A stretch of 64,000 nucleotides of DNA from Sphingobacterium haloxyli. GTDB lineage: Bacteria > Bacteroidota > Bacteroidia > Sphingobacteriales > Sphingobacteriaceae. The notes under the pieces are model-generated. The model was not told the DNA's origin. It saw only the letters and a list, made by a program, of their open reading frames with translations, and did no database searches. Below are positions 32,355 to 41,453 of this stretch, piece after piece. Location of the stretch: contig NZ_PVBQ01000019.1 of NCBI RefSeq assembly GCF_002980525.1, positions 1-64,000 on the forward strand, read 5' to 3'. Positions within the stretch are counted from its first letter, which is position 1. Each line of letters starts with the position of its first letter. The translations under genes were made by a program, and so were the position numbers.

Positions 32355-33932
32355 ATGAGTATATACCAAAATATCACTTTCTACCTATTGGCATTACTTT
32401 CCCTTGGCTATGCTAACAGCGTAGTGGCACAGCAAGAGACGGTAGACAATATGCTGCAATGGGAAGTGGGTCAGCAATACGGCAATTGGCGTCACACAGG
32501 TAACGCTGCCGGGCTGCTAGTTGACCGACCGGCTCACTTTTCTGTGCTACAGGCTGGGTACAGTAGTCAAGCTGGAGATTTCAGAAGACCGCAGGAAGCA
32601 CGAAAAAGCACACAAGCTGATGTGGGTACGCTAGGTAATATATACCTGGGTGATCTATACATACAGGGACACTTCGGTTACGCTAGACAAGATCGTCGCG
32701 ATGCCGAATACAATGCATCCTTGATTGATCCGTTTCGCGGAATGCCATACATGATTGCAGACACCAATGCCAGTCATTGGGCTAACGAACATTATCACCT
32801 TGGTTTCGAGTTGGCGTTCCCGCTCAAAGACGACAGGTTACAGCTAGGATTGGCCATGGAGTACCGCTCCTCTAGTGGGGCTAAGCAACGTGATGTGCGT
32901 GCATTGAATAGGTTCTATGCGCTCGAGGTCAGCCCGGGGGTACTCTACCGGATCGCTCCAAAGTATCGGATAGGTGTCCATGTTTCTTACCGTAACCACA
33001 AGGAAGAAGCGACGAATCGAAGCGTAAACAATGAGATCGACCAAGGATATTTTTCGTTATATGGTCTTGGGCATTCGATTGCTCGGTTAGGCTACGAAAA
33101 CCTAACCACAACTCGCCAGACAAACTATGAAGCAGATAGGATAGGGGTTGGATTACAATATGGATTTGAAGGTCCTTGGTCTGTGCTGCTTTCGGGGAAC
33201 TACGAAGTGGGGGCTGAGAATGTACACGTCGGTTTTATGGATACCCGGCCTGAAGGGACACTTTTGCAGGACGATTGGACGGTTACACTGGCGCTACGCC
33301 GCTCACAAGAACATTGGAAGCACATTATCGATGCGAAAGGCTATTGGTCAAATGCCAGAGGTTCGGAATATATCAACGAATTCGTTCCTGGTCTCGATAG
33401 TGACGGCTATATGAATAGATACAGCAGCGTACGTTCTACATATGATAAATCTAGCATTGGAGCAAGCTACGAGCTGATTAAAATGAATGGCAGCCAATAC
33501 AGCTATAGAGCTAAGGGAAGGCTGGCTTATGGTAAGACAAAGGATAGATACCTGATACCAAGCTCTACGTTTGCATTCGAAGAAATGCTGTACGGGGCAA
33601 GTTTTGAAAAGGCTTTTTCGCTCAGTAGTGCAACGACATCTCTTTTTTCCATCGGTGTATCGGTTGATTATCGACAATGCCTAAACGCAAATTACGATTA
33701 TGGTGGAGCCCTTCCGAATTCCCTTCCAGTGGCCGATATGATGGCGCAGGAAACACATTATTTTGCGTCGGATTTCCTGACCATTGGCGTGCCACTCGTT
33801 TATTCGTTTGAACTTTCCACAGCTCGGGAAACCAGTCTGTTCATCAAGGCCCATGGCTTTTATCAACGAGCAGACCAAACGTTTTTCGATCATCGAAAAG
33901 GTGTGCAGGTTAGCGTAGGTGCAACATTTTAG
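32355..33932 (+). CDS. DUF6850 outer membrane beta-barrel protein
   Basis: Reading from the ATG at 32355 gives 525 residues (MSIYQNITFYLLALLSLGYANSVVAQQ is an ideal signal peptide). Upstream in-frame codons back to 32250 overlap the preceding gene and are not used. The rest is a long series of amphipathic strands typical of a 16- to 18-strand barrel, ending HRKGVQVSVGATF. DUF6850 proteins occur only in operons with DUF4876 and a TonB receptor. It may be a second channel or a receptor accessory; the role is unknown. Confidence 0.8.
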   Translation: MSIYQNITFYLLALLSLGYANSVVAQQETVDNMLQWEVGQQYGNWRHTGNAAGLLVDRPAHFSVLQAGYSSQAGDFRRPQEARKSTQADVGTLGNIYLGDLYIQGHFGYARQDRRDAEYNASLIDPFRGMPYMIADTNASHWANEHYHLGFELAFPLKDDRLQLGLAMEYRSSSGAKQRDVRALNRFYALEVSPGVLYRIAPKYRIGVHVSYRNHKEEATNRSVNNEIDQGYFSLYGLGHSIARLGYENLTTTRQTNYEADRIGVGLQYGFEGPWSVLLSGNYEVGAENVHVGFMDTRPEGTLLQDDWTVTLALRRSQEHWKHIIDAKGYWSNARGSEYINEFVPGLDSDGYMNRYSSVRSTYDKSSIGASYELIKMNGSQYSYRAKGRLAYGKTKDRYLIPSSTFAFEEMLYGASFEKAFSLSSATTSLFSIGVSVDYRQCLNANYDYGGALPNSLPVADMMAQETHYFASDFLTIGVPLVYSFELSTARETSLFIKAHGFYQRADQTFFDHRKGVQVSVGATF

Positions 33933-33973
33933 ACGCGTATTTAATCCATACAACAATTTAAAAATTATTCCAA

Positions 33974-34804
33974 ATGACGATCATCAAACCCCTTTCCGCT
34001 CTATTATTGACACTGGTTTTATTGCTGTCTTGTAAGACGCAATATCAAAGTTTACCGCAAGCCGGCGTGGAGATTAACGACGATTATAGGCTGGCTGATT
34101 CCATATTACAGGTCGGGCTTGATAATGAGGCACTTTTTACGCTGCTCGCAGACATCAAGCCCATGAGCAGTTTGACTTCTTTTGCTTTTCCGATTGCCAA
34201 TTCGGATTCTACGAAACTTGACTCCGCATTTGCTTATCTTGCGGAGATTGCTCGTATACAGCGGGCGGTCAATTCCATACACCTAGACGGTTTGGATGTG
34301 GTGTTTGTGCCTTACGCAGCAGCTTACGGCAAGAACCGCTCGCTACAGGTTAGCGTGGTTCGTACCGCGTTGCTGGATAGCCTGTTGGACGCGCAGCAGG
34401 CATTTTTTGGACAGTTTGGCATAACACGGGGTGCTAACCCGGCAATGGTCGTAACGGCCAACGAGTATGGGAAGAAATATGATCGCCTGCGCGGGTATGG
34501 ATACCTGTTCGGCTACCCCGATTATGCGGTAGACTTTTTCGTCAAGGCGTTTCATACCGCTGATACTTCTGGTAAGCATGTGGAGCGAGATTTCTTCCGG
34601 ATGCCCACGTTTAGCTCAGAAGAGGGGAATTTTGTTTACGCTGTGCCGAAAGGTCATCGTATCGGCGAGCTCGATTCCTTGATGCATAAACGTGCTGCAG
34701 GTCTCTTGGAAGAATACAAGCGTTGGCGTCCTCGCTACCTTAGATCCGATAGTACGCTACGATCCCAAGAATTGATTCGGGACTTTATCCGTGAACAGAA
34801 TTAA
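33974..34804 (+). CDS. Hypothetical lipoprotein, last gene of the TonB/DUF4876 operon
   Basis: 276 residues with lipobox LVLLLSC (Cys about 20). The body is mainly helical with a repeated Asp/Leu-rich character and DFFVKAFHTADTSGKHVERDFFRMPTFSSEEGNFVYAVPKGH. I do not recognise the family. It starts 41 bases after the DUF6850 gene and shares its strand and context, so it likely belongs to the same transport system as a periplasmic or surface-anchored component. Confidence 0.6.
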   Translation: MTIIKPLSALLLTLVLLLSCKTQYQSLPQAGVEINDDYRLADSILQVGLDNEALFTLLADIKPMSSLTSFAFPIANSDSTKLDSAFAYLAEIARIQRAVNSIHLDGLDVVFVPYAAAYGKNRSLQVSVVRTALLDSLLDAQQAFFGQFGITRGANPAMVVTANEYGKKYDRLRGYGYLFGYPDYAVDFFVKAFHTADTSGKHVERDFFRMPTFSSEEGNFVYAVPKGHRIGELDSLMHKRAAGLLEEYKRWRPRYLRSDSTLRSQELIRDFIREQN

Positions 34805-34922
34805 TACGTTCAGCCGAACATTTTTTATAGTGATCGCTGTTAGCGAAAAGTGGCGACACTCCGTTGGGTTTTGGAAAGGTATTTGCGAATAAAACTTTAT
34901 TTTAAAGATTAAATAAAGGAAT

Positions 34923-35291
34923 ATGGAAGCTTTGGAATTTGAAAAACGGTATTGGAAAGCCATGGAAGACCGCGATATTGACGCTGTTAAAAATCTTACC
35001 CGCTTTCCTTGTATTATTATGGGGAAAACCGGCGTGCGAAAAGTGGATGAAACCGAATTTCACAAGAATTTCGAATCTAGCAAAAACATGCAGATGCAGG
35101 TTCTTGATATTTCGGATATCACGTCGCAAACAATCAATGAAACGACGGCTGTTATTGCTTACATCATTCAATTGGAATATGTCGTCGACGGACAGACGTC
35201 AGCATTTCGCTGTGCATGTGCATCAACATGGGTAAAGGAAAATGATCAGTGGCTTTGCGCCATGCATACAGAATCCGATTTAGAGAAATAA
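34923..35291 (+). CDS. NTF2-like (SnoaL/DUF4440) small protein
   Basis: 122 residues: MEALEFEKRYWKAMEDRDIDAVKNLTRFPCIIMGKTGVRKVDETEFHKNF...SAFRCACASTWVKENDQWLCAMHTES, the alternating helix and curved-sheet pattern of the NTF2 fold used by SnoaL-type cyclases and stress proteins. Conserved NTF2 features are the paired acidic start (EDRDIDAVKNL) and the closing W.L..H. Catalysis is not assured. It is convergent with a sigma-factor gene whose stop is only 2 bases away. Confidence 0.75.
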   Translation: MEALEFEKRYWKAMEDRDIDAVKNLTRFPCIIMGKTGVRKVDETEFHKNFESSKNMQMQVLDISDITSQTINETTAVIAYIIQLEYVVDGQTSAFRCACASTWVKENDQWLCAMHTESDLEK

Positions 35292-35293
35292 AT

Positions 35294-36553
35294 CTACTTG
35301 GAAGGGGGCAGGGAGATTCGGAGTAATCTATTGATTTCTCGTTGGAGTGTTTCCTGCTCTACTTTGGATTTTGTCAAATCAATTGCGTTTGTATAGTGTT
35401 GAATTGACCTAGGAATGTCTATGCTGGAATATAAATAGCCTAATAGTCCGTGGTAGTAGTTGCTTTCCGAAAGATTTAACTTTTCCACCTCCTTGATGGC
35501 TTTTTCATTACCATAGACTTTAGAGAAAGCAAATGCTCTATTTAAGGCCGTAATGGGTGAATATTCAACAAGTATAAGTTTGTTGTATAATTGTAGGATG
35601 TGTTCCCATTTGTTATTATCGGTCGAGGTCGTATGCCAATAGGCTATACCTGCTTCCAAGTGATACGTCGAAATTTCTCCGCCATGGCAGGCTTCGACCA
35701 AATAGTAATTTCCCCTGTCGATTAGTGATTTGTCCCAGAGGCTTTTGTCCTGTTTGTCAAACAGGATAGCTTCCCCGTTAACGCCTGTTCTGGCATCCAA
35801 TCTCGAACTCTGAAAGCACATCAAAGCGAGTAAAGCATTTACTTCGGGTGTATTAGTCAACTGGTTTTCAGTTAAGACCAATGTTAACCTGACGGCCTCG
35901 GAACAAAGGTCTTTTCTGATTAGTTGATTGTTGGTCGTGGAAAAGTAGCCTTCGTTGAAAAGCAAGTACAATGTTTTTAGTACAGTGTTCAGCCTTGTTT
36001 TGATATCGGCTGCGGTTAAGTCGTTAATTTGAAACTTGTCATTCCGCAATTTGGTCCGAGCTCTTTGCAACCGCTTTTTGATGGTCTCTCGATTTGTCAA
36101 AAAGGCGTTGGCTATTTCTTCTACGCTGAAACCGCATAAGATTTGAAGTGCCAAAGAAATTTGGGCTTCTATGGGGATGGCAGGGTTGCATACCGCAAAA
36201 ATCATCGCTAACTGACTGTCTGCAATGATTTGATGATTAATTTCAAAATCTTTTCCTAGTTCAATTTCAGCGGGTTTTACGTCCTCCTTTATCTTGTTCT
36301 CAAAGATAGATTTATGTTTGAAATAGTCTTTGATCTTGTTTCGGGCTACTGTGTATAGCCATGCGGTCGGGTTATCGGGTACGCCGTTGATAGCCCAATG
36401 TTCAGACGCTTTCAAAAATGTATCACTGGCAATGTCTTCTGCAATTTCAATATGGGCTAAGCCAAAATGACGGCAAAGCACAGCCGTCATTTTAGCATAT
36501 TCCTGTCGGAATAAATGCGGTAATAGTTCCCTATGCGATTTTGAATTAATCAC
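35294..36553 (-). CDS. Sigma-70-like factor with DUF6596 C-terminal domain
   Basis: Reading from the GTG at 36553 gives 419 residues; this start overlaps the stop of the upstream YCII gene, implying coupling. Region 2 (LFRQEYAKMTAVLCRHFGLAHIEIAEDIASDTFLKASEHWAINGVPDNPTAWLYTVARNKIKDYFKHK) and region 4 (LQILCGFSVEEIANAFLTNRETIKKRLQRARTKLR) are present. A long TPR-like domain follows (LYLLFNEGYFSTTNNQLIRKDLCSEAVRLT, ending with HYTNAIDLTKSKVEQETLQREI). This family is regularly paired with a YCII/DGPF protein, as here, and is thought not to use a classical anti-sigma factor. Confidence 0.9.
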   Translation of the reverse strand: MINSKSHRELLPHLFRQEYAKMTAVLCRHFGLAHIEIAEDIASDTFLKASEHWAINGVPDNPTAWLYTVARNKIKDYFKHKSIFENKIKEDVKPAEIELGKDFEINHQIIADSQLAMIFAVCNPAIPIEAQISLALQILCGFSVEEIANAFLTNRETIKKRLQRARTKLRNDKFQINDLTAADIKTRLNTVLKTLYLLFNEGYFSTTNNQLIRKDLCSEAVRLTLVLTENQLTNTPEVNALLALMCFQSSRLDARTGVNGEAILFDKQDKSLWDKSLIDRGNYYLVEACHGGEISTYHLEAGIAYWHTTSTDNNKWEHILQLYNKLILVEYSPITALNRAFAFSKVYGNEKAIKEVEKLNLSESNYYHGLLGYLYSSIDIPRSIQHYTNAIDLTKSKVEQETLQREINRLLRISLPPSK

Positions 36554-36890
36554 GTTGTAAAACTTCCCGCACTTCAATGCTTCCACCTACTTGGTCGAAA
36601 ATTGGATTACCCTTTGCCATTTCTACCGCTTCGTCGATGGTATCGGCTTTTACGACGATATAACCACTGATAAATTCTTTAATTTCGGTATAAGCACCGT
36701 CCGTAATGACATTGTTGGGTTTTACGGTTTTCGCGCTTGCTGCGAAGGGTAGCAGCGTATTGCCTTTATCTGCTAATTTGTTTTGCGAGGCGATACCTGC
36801 CAACCAATTCATCCTTTCTTGCATTTGTTCGGGAGAGGGTTTGAAATCGGAAATGTCTTTCAGTCTGAAAATTAACGCAAATTCTTTCAT
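36546..36890 (-). CDS. YCII/DGPF-domain protein
   Basis: 114 residues with the YCII fold: MKEFALIFRLKDISDFKPSPEQMQERMNWLAGIASQNKLADKGNTLLP...NVITDGAYTEIKEFISGYIVVKADTIDEAVEMAKGNPIF..GGSIEVREV. DGAYTEIKEFISGY is the variant of the DGPF[AT]E.KE...GY motif, with Pro replaced by Ala. It is translationally coupled to the downstream sigma factor and is its standard genomic partner, possibly a co-regulator. Activity on a small molecule is possible but not shown. Confidence 0.87.
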   Translation of the reverse strand: MKEFALIFRLKDISDFKPSPEQMQERMNWLAGIASQNKLADKGNTLLPFAASAKTVKPNNVITDGAYTEIKEFISGYIVVKADTIDEAVEMAKGNPIFDQVGGSIEVREVLQRD

Positions 36891-37016
36891 TGTTTAAAAA
36901 TTTAAATTAAAATATACCCTAATGACGACCGAATGCATGGAATGGGGACAAATATAATGAATGAAAGAAAAATAATAGTAACTTTATTGACGACGATTGG
37001 CTAATATTGGTTATAG

Positions 37017-38531
37017 ATGGAGAACGAAAATATAGAAAAGCACACCCATAGCGAAGAGGATCAGCATTATAAACTTCACCGTGCCGAGGTATTGTTGGCA
37101 AAGCTGCAGGAAAGCGAATCAAGATTGCAACTGGCGATCGATTCCACAAAGTTAGGGACTTGGGACTGGAACCGGGAGCGAGGCAAAGTGTATTGGTCCG
37201 CTGAATGTAAAAGAATTCTCGGTCTCCGAGCAGAAGATCATATTTCTTTCCAGGAGTTCCTGGAACGGATAGATATAGCGGATCGATCGGACGTAAAAGA
37301 TAAGGTGAGGGAGATCGCTAATGGTTCCAATGAGGGGCATATCGATGTACGATATAAGGTCAGGAGGTTCGACGATGATAGTCTACGTTGGATCAGAATT
37401 CAAGGTACCGTTTTTGTCGAGAATAAGACGTTAACCCGGTTTATCGGTACAATGCTGGACATCACCGATACGATTCAGGCGGGTGAGCGGAACGCATTGC
37501 TTGCTGCAATCATCGCTTCGTCCAATGATGCCATAGTGGGTAAGACCACCGAAGGAATAATTACGAGTTGGAATAACGCCGCACAAAAGATGTTTGGATA
37601 TGCTCCCGAAGAAATTATCGGCGAATCTGTTATGAAAATTATACCCGAGGACAGAAAGGAGGAAGAACATTATATCTTATCTAAATTACGGAACGGTGAA
37701 AGTGTTGAGCATTACGAAACCAGGCGACGGACGAAGGCCGGACAGCTAATAGACGTTTCGCTAACGATATCGCCTATAAAAGATGATTCGGACAACATTA
37801 TCGGCATCTCTAAGATAGCGCGTGATATTACCGAACGAAAGCAGGAAGAAAAACGGAAGAATGACTTTGTCGCGATGGTAAGCCACGAACTCAAAACGCC
37901 GTTAACATCGATATTACTATATGCCCAGCTGTTGGTTAAAAAGTCCACGAAAGTAGAAGATACTTCCTTTCTGAATATGAGCACCAAAATCGAAGCGTAT
38001 GTGAAAAGAATGATCTCGATGATAACGGATTATCTTGGACTCTCCCGGATTGAAGACGGGAAGATTAATATACAGAAGACGCATTTTGCGCTGAAGCCTT
38101 TAGCTGATGAGGTGATGGAGGAAGCTCGTCTGATCAGTTCGAACCATACCCTTGAAATTGTGGGACGTGAAAGCGTGGAGGTTTTTGCAGATCGCGAGAA
38201 AATGAGGCAAGTTCTGATAAACCTCGTCGGCAACGCCATAAAATATTCACCTCTGGGCGGTCCCGTCACGCTAGGTTGGGAAAGTGCATTAGACAAGCTC
38301 CGGGTTTATGTCAAGGATGAAGGTTTGGGTGTTACGCCCGAGGATCAAACCAAATTATTCCAACGCTTCTACCGTGTTAATGATGATGACCGGCAAAATA
38401 TAGCGGGATTCGGAATAGGGTTATATTTGGTTTCGGAACTGTTGCGCTTGCACGGTAGCACCATTGCAGTAGATAGTAAGCTGGGCGAGGGATCCGTTTT
38501 TTATTTCCATCTAGATCCAAAAATCAGTTAA
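37017..38531 (+). CDS. Cytoplasmic PAS-PAS sensor histidine kinase
   Basis: 504 residues without membrane helices. An N-terminal PAS domain (about 35-155: LQLAIDSTKLGTWDWNRERGKVYWS...TRFIGTMLDITD) and a second PAS (about 160-280: IIASSNDAIVGKTTEGIITSWNNAAQKMFGYAPEEIIGESV...GISKIARDITERK) are visible. HisKA has FVAMVSHELKTPLTSILLYAQLL, and the ATPase has NLVGNAIKYS, VKDEGLGV and GFGIGLYLVSELL. No response regulator is adjacent, so it is an orphan kinase that probably senses an internal redox or small-molecule cue. Confidence 0.93.
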   Translation: MENENIEKHTHSEEDQHYKLHRAEVLLAKLQESESRLQLAIDSTKLGTWDWNRERGKVYWSAECKRILGLRAEDHISFQEFLERIDIADRSDVKDKVREIANGSNEGHIDVRYKVRRFDDDSLRWIRIQGTVFVENKTLTRFIGTMLDITDTIQAGERNALLAAIIASSNDAIVGKTTEGIITSWNNAAQKMFGYAPEEIIGESVMKIIPEDRKEEEHYILSKLRNGESVEHYETRRRTKAGQLIDVSLTISPIKDDSDNIIGISKIARDITERKQEEKRKNDFVAMVSHELKTPLTSILLYAQLLVKKSTKVEDTSFLNMSTKIEAYVKRMISMITDYLGLSRIEDGKINIQKTHFALKPLADEVMEEARLISSNHTLEIVGRESVEVFADREKMRQVLINLVGNAIKYSPLGGPVTLGWESALDKLRVYVKDEGLGVTPEDQTKLFQRFYRVNDDDRQNIAGFGIGLYLVSELLRLHGSTIAVDSKLGEGSVFYFHLDPKIS

Positions 38532-38592
38532 TCTAAAAACCAAAAATGCCGGCATGCGTTCTTCTGATGTGTGAATGTAAAATCGCGCAACA

Positions 38593-39060
38593 ATGGAATC
38601 TGCAACGAACATATCGAAAGCCGTGCGATGGTCGGCAAGGGCCGGGGCCATGGTTGGAATAGGCACCATGGCGGCTGTTGACGAAATCGTTTTTCATCAA
38701 ATATTGGCATGGCATCATTTTTATGACGGGGCCACGGAAGCCATCGGCTTATTGGCTGACGGCTTTTTACACGCTTTTGAATTGATTCTTTTGGTAGCGG
38801 GATTTTTTATTATGCTCGACCTCCGGCGTAAGAATTGTTTCTTGCCAAAAATCGCATGGGCGAGCGCATGCTTAGGTGCAGGAGGTTTTCAGTTGTTCGA
38901 TGGGCTAATCAACCATAAGGTGCTACGCCTTCATCAGATCCGTTATGTTAGTAACGTGTTGCCCTACGATATTGCTTGGAACATGGCTGGGCTGTTATTG
39001 TTAGGGGTGGGGATACTGCTGTATCGACGGTATACCAAAGAAATATACTCGGCACGATGA
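38593..39060 (+). CDS. DUF2243 membrane protein
   Basis: 155 residues with about four membrane helices. The DUF2243 pattern is clear: MVGIGTMAAVDEIVFHQILAWHHFYD, DGFLHAFELILLVAGFFIM, FQLFDGLINHKVLRLHQIR. The several conserved His and Asp residues (VDEIVFHQILAWHH, DGLINHKVLRLHQI) could bind metal or haem. It overlaps the next gene as ATGA. The coupling with a CtaG-like copper protein is recurrent in bacteria and suggests a role in copper delivery to a terminal oxidase, though this is inference. Confidence 0.88.
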   Translation: MESATNISKAVRWSARAGAMVGIGTMAAVDEIVFHQILAWHHFYDGATEAIGLLADGFLHAFELILLVAGFFIMLDLRRKNCFLPKIAWASACLGAGGFQLFDGLINHKVLRLHQIRYVSNVLPYDIAWNMAGLLLLGVGILLYRRYTKEIYSAR

Positions 39061-39878
39061 ACGGCATCGTATGGCTGCTAGGACTTGTCTATCTCGTTCT
39101 GTTCCTGCGGATACGCTACCGTGGGAAGAATATTTCATGGTGGCACTTATTGAGTTTCGGTTTCGGTATTGCCCTGCTTTGCGTTGGTACAGCGCCTTCG
39201 ATGATGCAGTGGGGGCACCAAGATATCCGGGGGCATATGGTGCAACACCTGCTGATAGCGATGTATGCACCGATATTTTTAGTACTCGGGATGCCGCTGA
39301 AGGTAACGCTACTTTCCGTTTCACCTGCCGTTGCTAGGTGGATGATGGTTATCTTAAAATCTGGCGCAGTCCGTTTTTTGTCACATCCGTTTACAGCGTT
39401 ATTGCTAAATATAGGCGGGATGTATATCCTCTATTGTACGCCGCTTTATCAATTAAGCTTGGAAAGGTCTTTGATACATCACGCCGTGCACCTTCATTTC
39501 TTCCTCGCGGGATATCTTTTTGTCTGGTCATTGATTGGTTTAGAGGCGATTCCGCGTCGGCCAAATATATATGTACGACTTACTGCTATCTTCTTGAGCA
39601 TTGCGCTTCATGCTTATTTATGCAAAATAATGTATATACAGCTGTTACCCGCCACGGGCTACGCAGATAGACTTTCTGGCGCGGTGACGTGCAAATCGTG
39701 GTATATGGATCCGTTAATGGACGCCGGCTACGATACGGCTTCTGCCAAGCAGGAGGCTGCTGTGATGATGTACTACGGTGGTGATATAGCAGAGTTAATT
39801 ATACTCGTAATCCTGTTTATACTCTGGTTTTATCGTAAACAGCCTACTGTCCGGCGGTTAACGCTTTTTCCGAATTAG
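39057..39878 (+). CDS. CtaG-like (caa3-type) cytochrome c oxidase assembly membrane protein
   Basis: 273 residues from the ATG at 39057, coupled by ATGA to the DUF2243 gene; upstream in-frame codons are not used. Seven or so membrane helices are visible. Caa3_CtaG motifs include MMQWGHQDIRGHMVQHLLIAMYAPIFLVLGMPLK, HHAVHLHFFLAGYLFVWSLIG and a C-terminal YYGGDIAELIILVILFILW. His-rich helices (GHMVQHLL, HHAVHLHFF) are the likely copper ligands. No oxidase subunits lie nearby, so it would act on genes elsewhere. Confidence 0.88.
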   Translation: MNGIVWLLGLVYLVLFLRIRYRGKNISWWHLLSFGFGIALLCVGTAPSMMQWGHQDIRGHMVQHLLIAMYAPIFLVLGMPLKVTLLSVSPAVARWMMVILKSGAVRFLSHPFTALLLNIGGMYILYCTPLYQLSLERSLIHHAVHLHFFLAGYLFVWSLIGLEAIPRRPNIYVRLTAIFLSIALHAYLCKIMYIQLLPATGYADRLSGAVTCKSWYMDPLMDAGYDTASAKQEAAVMMYYGGDIAELIILVILFILWFYRKQPTVRRLTLFPN

Positions 39879-39977
39879 GATAACCTATTTCGCTATCGTA
39901 TAAATTAGCAGCACGCTCAAAAGTGGAAACAAATTTTCTTGACGGGCGTTCCTTCCTAGGATTCTTATAGCATACAA

Positions 39978-41374
39978 ATGGCGAAAGCAACAATCTTCTT
40001 TTGTGTTTATACATACTTGGGGTGGATCTTTACGGACAGGAACCTCATTTCCAACGATCTATTCTGCGATCTCAACTGGCAGACCCTTGGTCTGTCGTTT
40101 ATGGGCCGGACGATCATTTATGGATTACCGAGAGTAAAACGTACCGCGTTTTGCGATTCGATCCAAAGACGAAGAATGTACATGTAGCTCTTGATCTCAG
40201 CACAGTACGAGAATTTCCGCGTTACGATACCTTAGACCTGGACGATAGGCCATGGCCGCAAGGCGGATTGATGGGAATGGCACTCCATCCTCAATTTGCC
40301 GATGGCAGTCCTTATGTTTACCTAGCCTATGTATATAAACACCTTTCAGGAAATGAATTTACGTCTAGATTATCGCGCTTTCGATATAATGAGCAGACTA
40401 AATTACTGCATGACGAAGAAGTGATTGATCAGGATATTCCAGGGAGCAATGACCATAATGGGGGAAGATTAGAGGTGATGCAGCATGAGGATAAATACTT
40501 TCTCTTTTATGCATTGGGTGATATGGGTGCAGGGCAGTACAGTAATGCAGCGCGCGTGAACTACGCTCAGGACCCTACACGTAAGGAAGGAAAGATATTA
40601 CGATATCGTCTAGACCCAGCAGTGTCATCGGAGGGTGGACATCCGTGGATACCCATAAATAACCCGTTTCAGGGCTCGCCGGTTTTTTCTTTGGGCCACC
40701 GTAATCCACAAGGCCTCTCTTGGGGCAAATCCGATGTTTTCTCATACCTATACGCTTGCGAGCATGGACCGATGTCTGACGATGAAGTTAACCTGATTGA
40801 AGCCGGCAGGAATTATGGCCATCCGTTCATAGTAGGGTATGCTGATGGCAATTACAATGGTTTAGCAGCCGCCGTCTCGGACGACGGGGAACTGCCAGGA
40901 GAATGGAATACGATGCTTCCGTCTATTGTGGACGAAGCAGCCACGGCAAGGTTATGGGGAATGAAGTATCGCGATCCGTTATATAGTTTCAAGCCAACGG
41001 GCAATGACTCGTTACGGGTAAAGATGGAAAAAATAAGATCGGGCGAGAACCAAGATTGGCAATCTATAGCGCCGAGCAGCCTTATCTACTATAACCATCC
41101 TGGAATTCCGTCATGGCAGAATAGTTTGCTGGTAACCAGCTTAAAACATGGCGCTGTTTATCGGCTAAAACTTACTGCCGATGGAAGGAGTGTTGAAGGC
41201 ATTCCCGAGAAATTATTCGCAGCGGACGTGCGCTATCGCGATATTTGTCTTTCGCCAGATGGAAGCAGAATTTATCTGATCACGGATCGGTCGGCGGTAA
41301 CTTCAGGTCCGACAGCGGAAAGCCCCGATCATGTTGATCTCCGAGGGTGCCTGGTCGAATTTAGCGTTAAGTAA
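39978..41374 (+). CDS. PQQ-type soluble glucose/sugar dehydrogenase-like beta-propeller, start region frameshifted
   Basis: The body (frame of 40001-41374) is a GSDH-type six-blade propeller: DPWSVVYGPDDHLWITESKTYRVLRFDP, GGLMGMALHPQF, YVYLAYVY, SNDHNGGRLEVM (catalytic-type His), FSLGHRNPQGLSW and CEHGPMSDDEVNLI, all standard for PQQ-dependent sugar dehydrogenases. In its own frame only TTG (40001) is available near the start. ATG 39978 opens MAKATIFF in another frame. One extra A in the run at 39984-39986 would give a smooth MAKSNNLLLCLYILGVDLYGQ signal peptide, so a one-base indel or phase-variable run is likely. It would oxidise a sugar in the periplasm. Confidence 0.8.
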
Positions 41375-41453
41375 ATATAACGTAGCGTAAACCAAAGACG
41401 TGAGTTCGTGTTCTTCTTATATAGAACGGATTGTCGATAAAGAGAAAAATACC

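Noticed and set aside
35294-36553. Anti-sigma partner for the DUF6596-type sigma factor
   Set aside because: The adjacent gene is a YCII protein, which is the usual partner; no zinc-binding or membrane anti-sigma is near.
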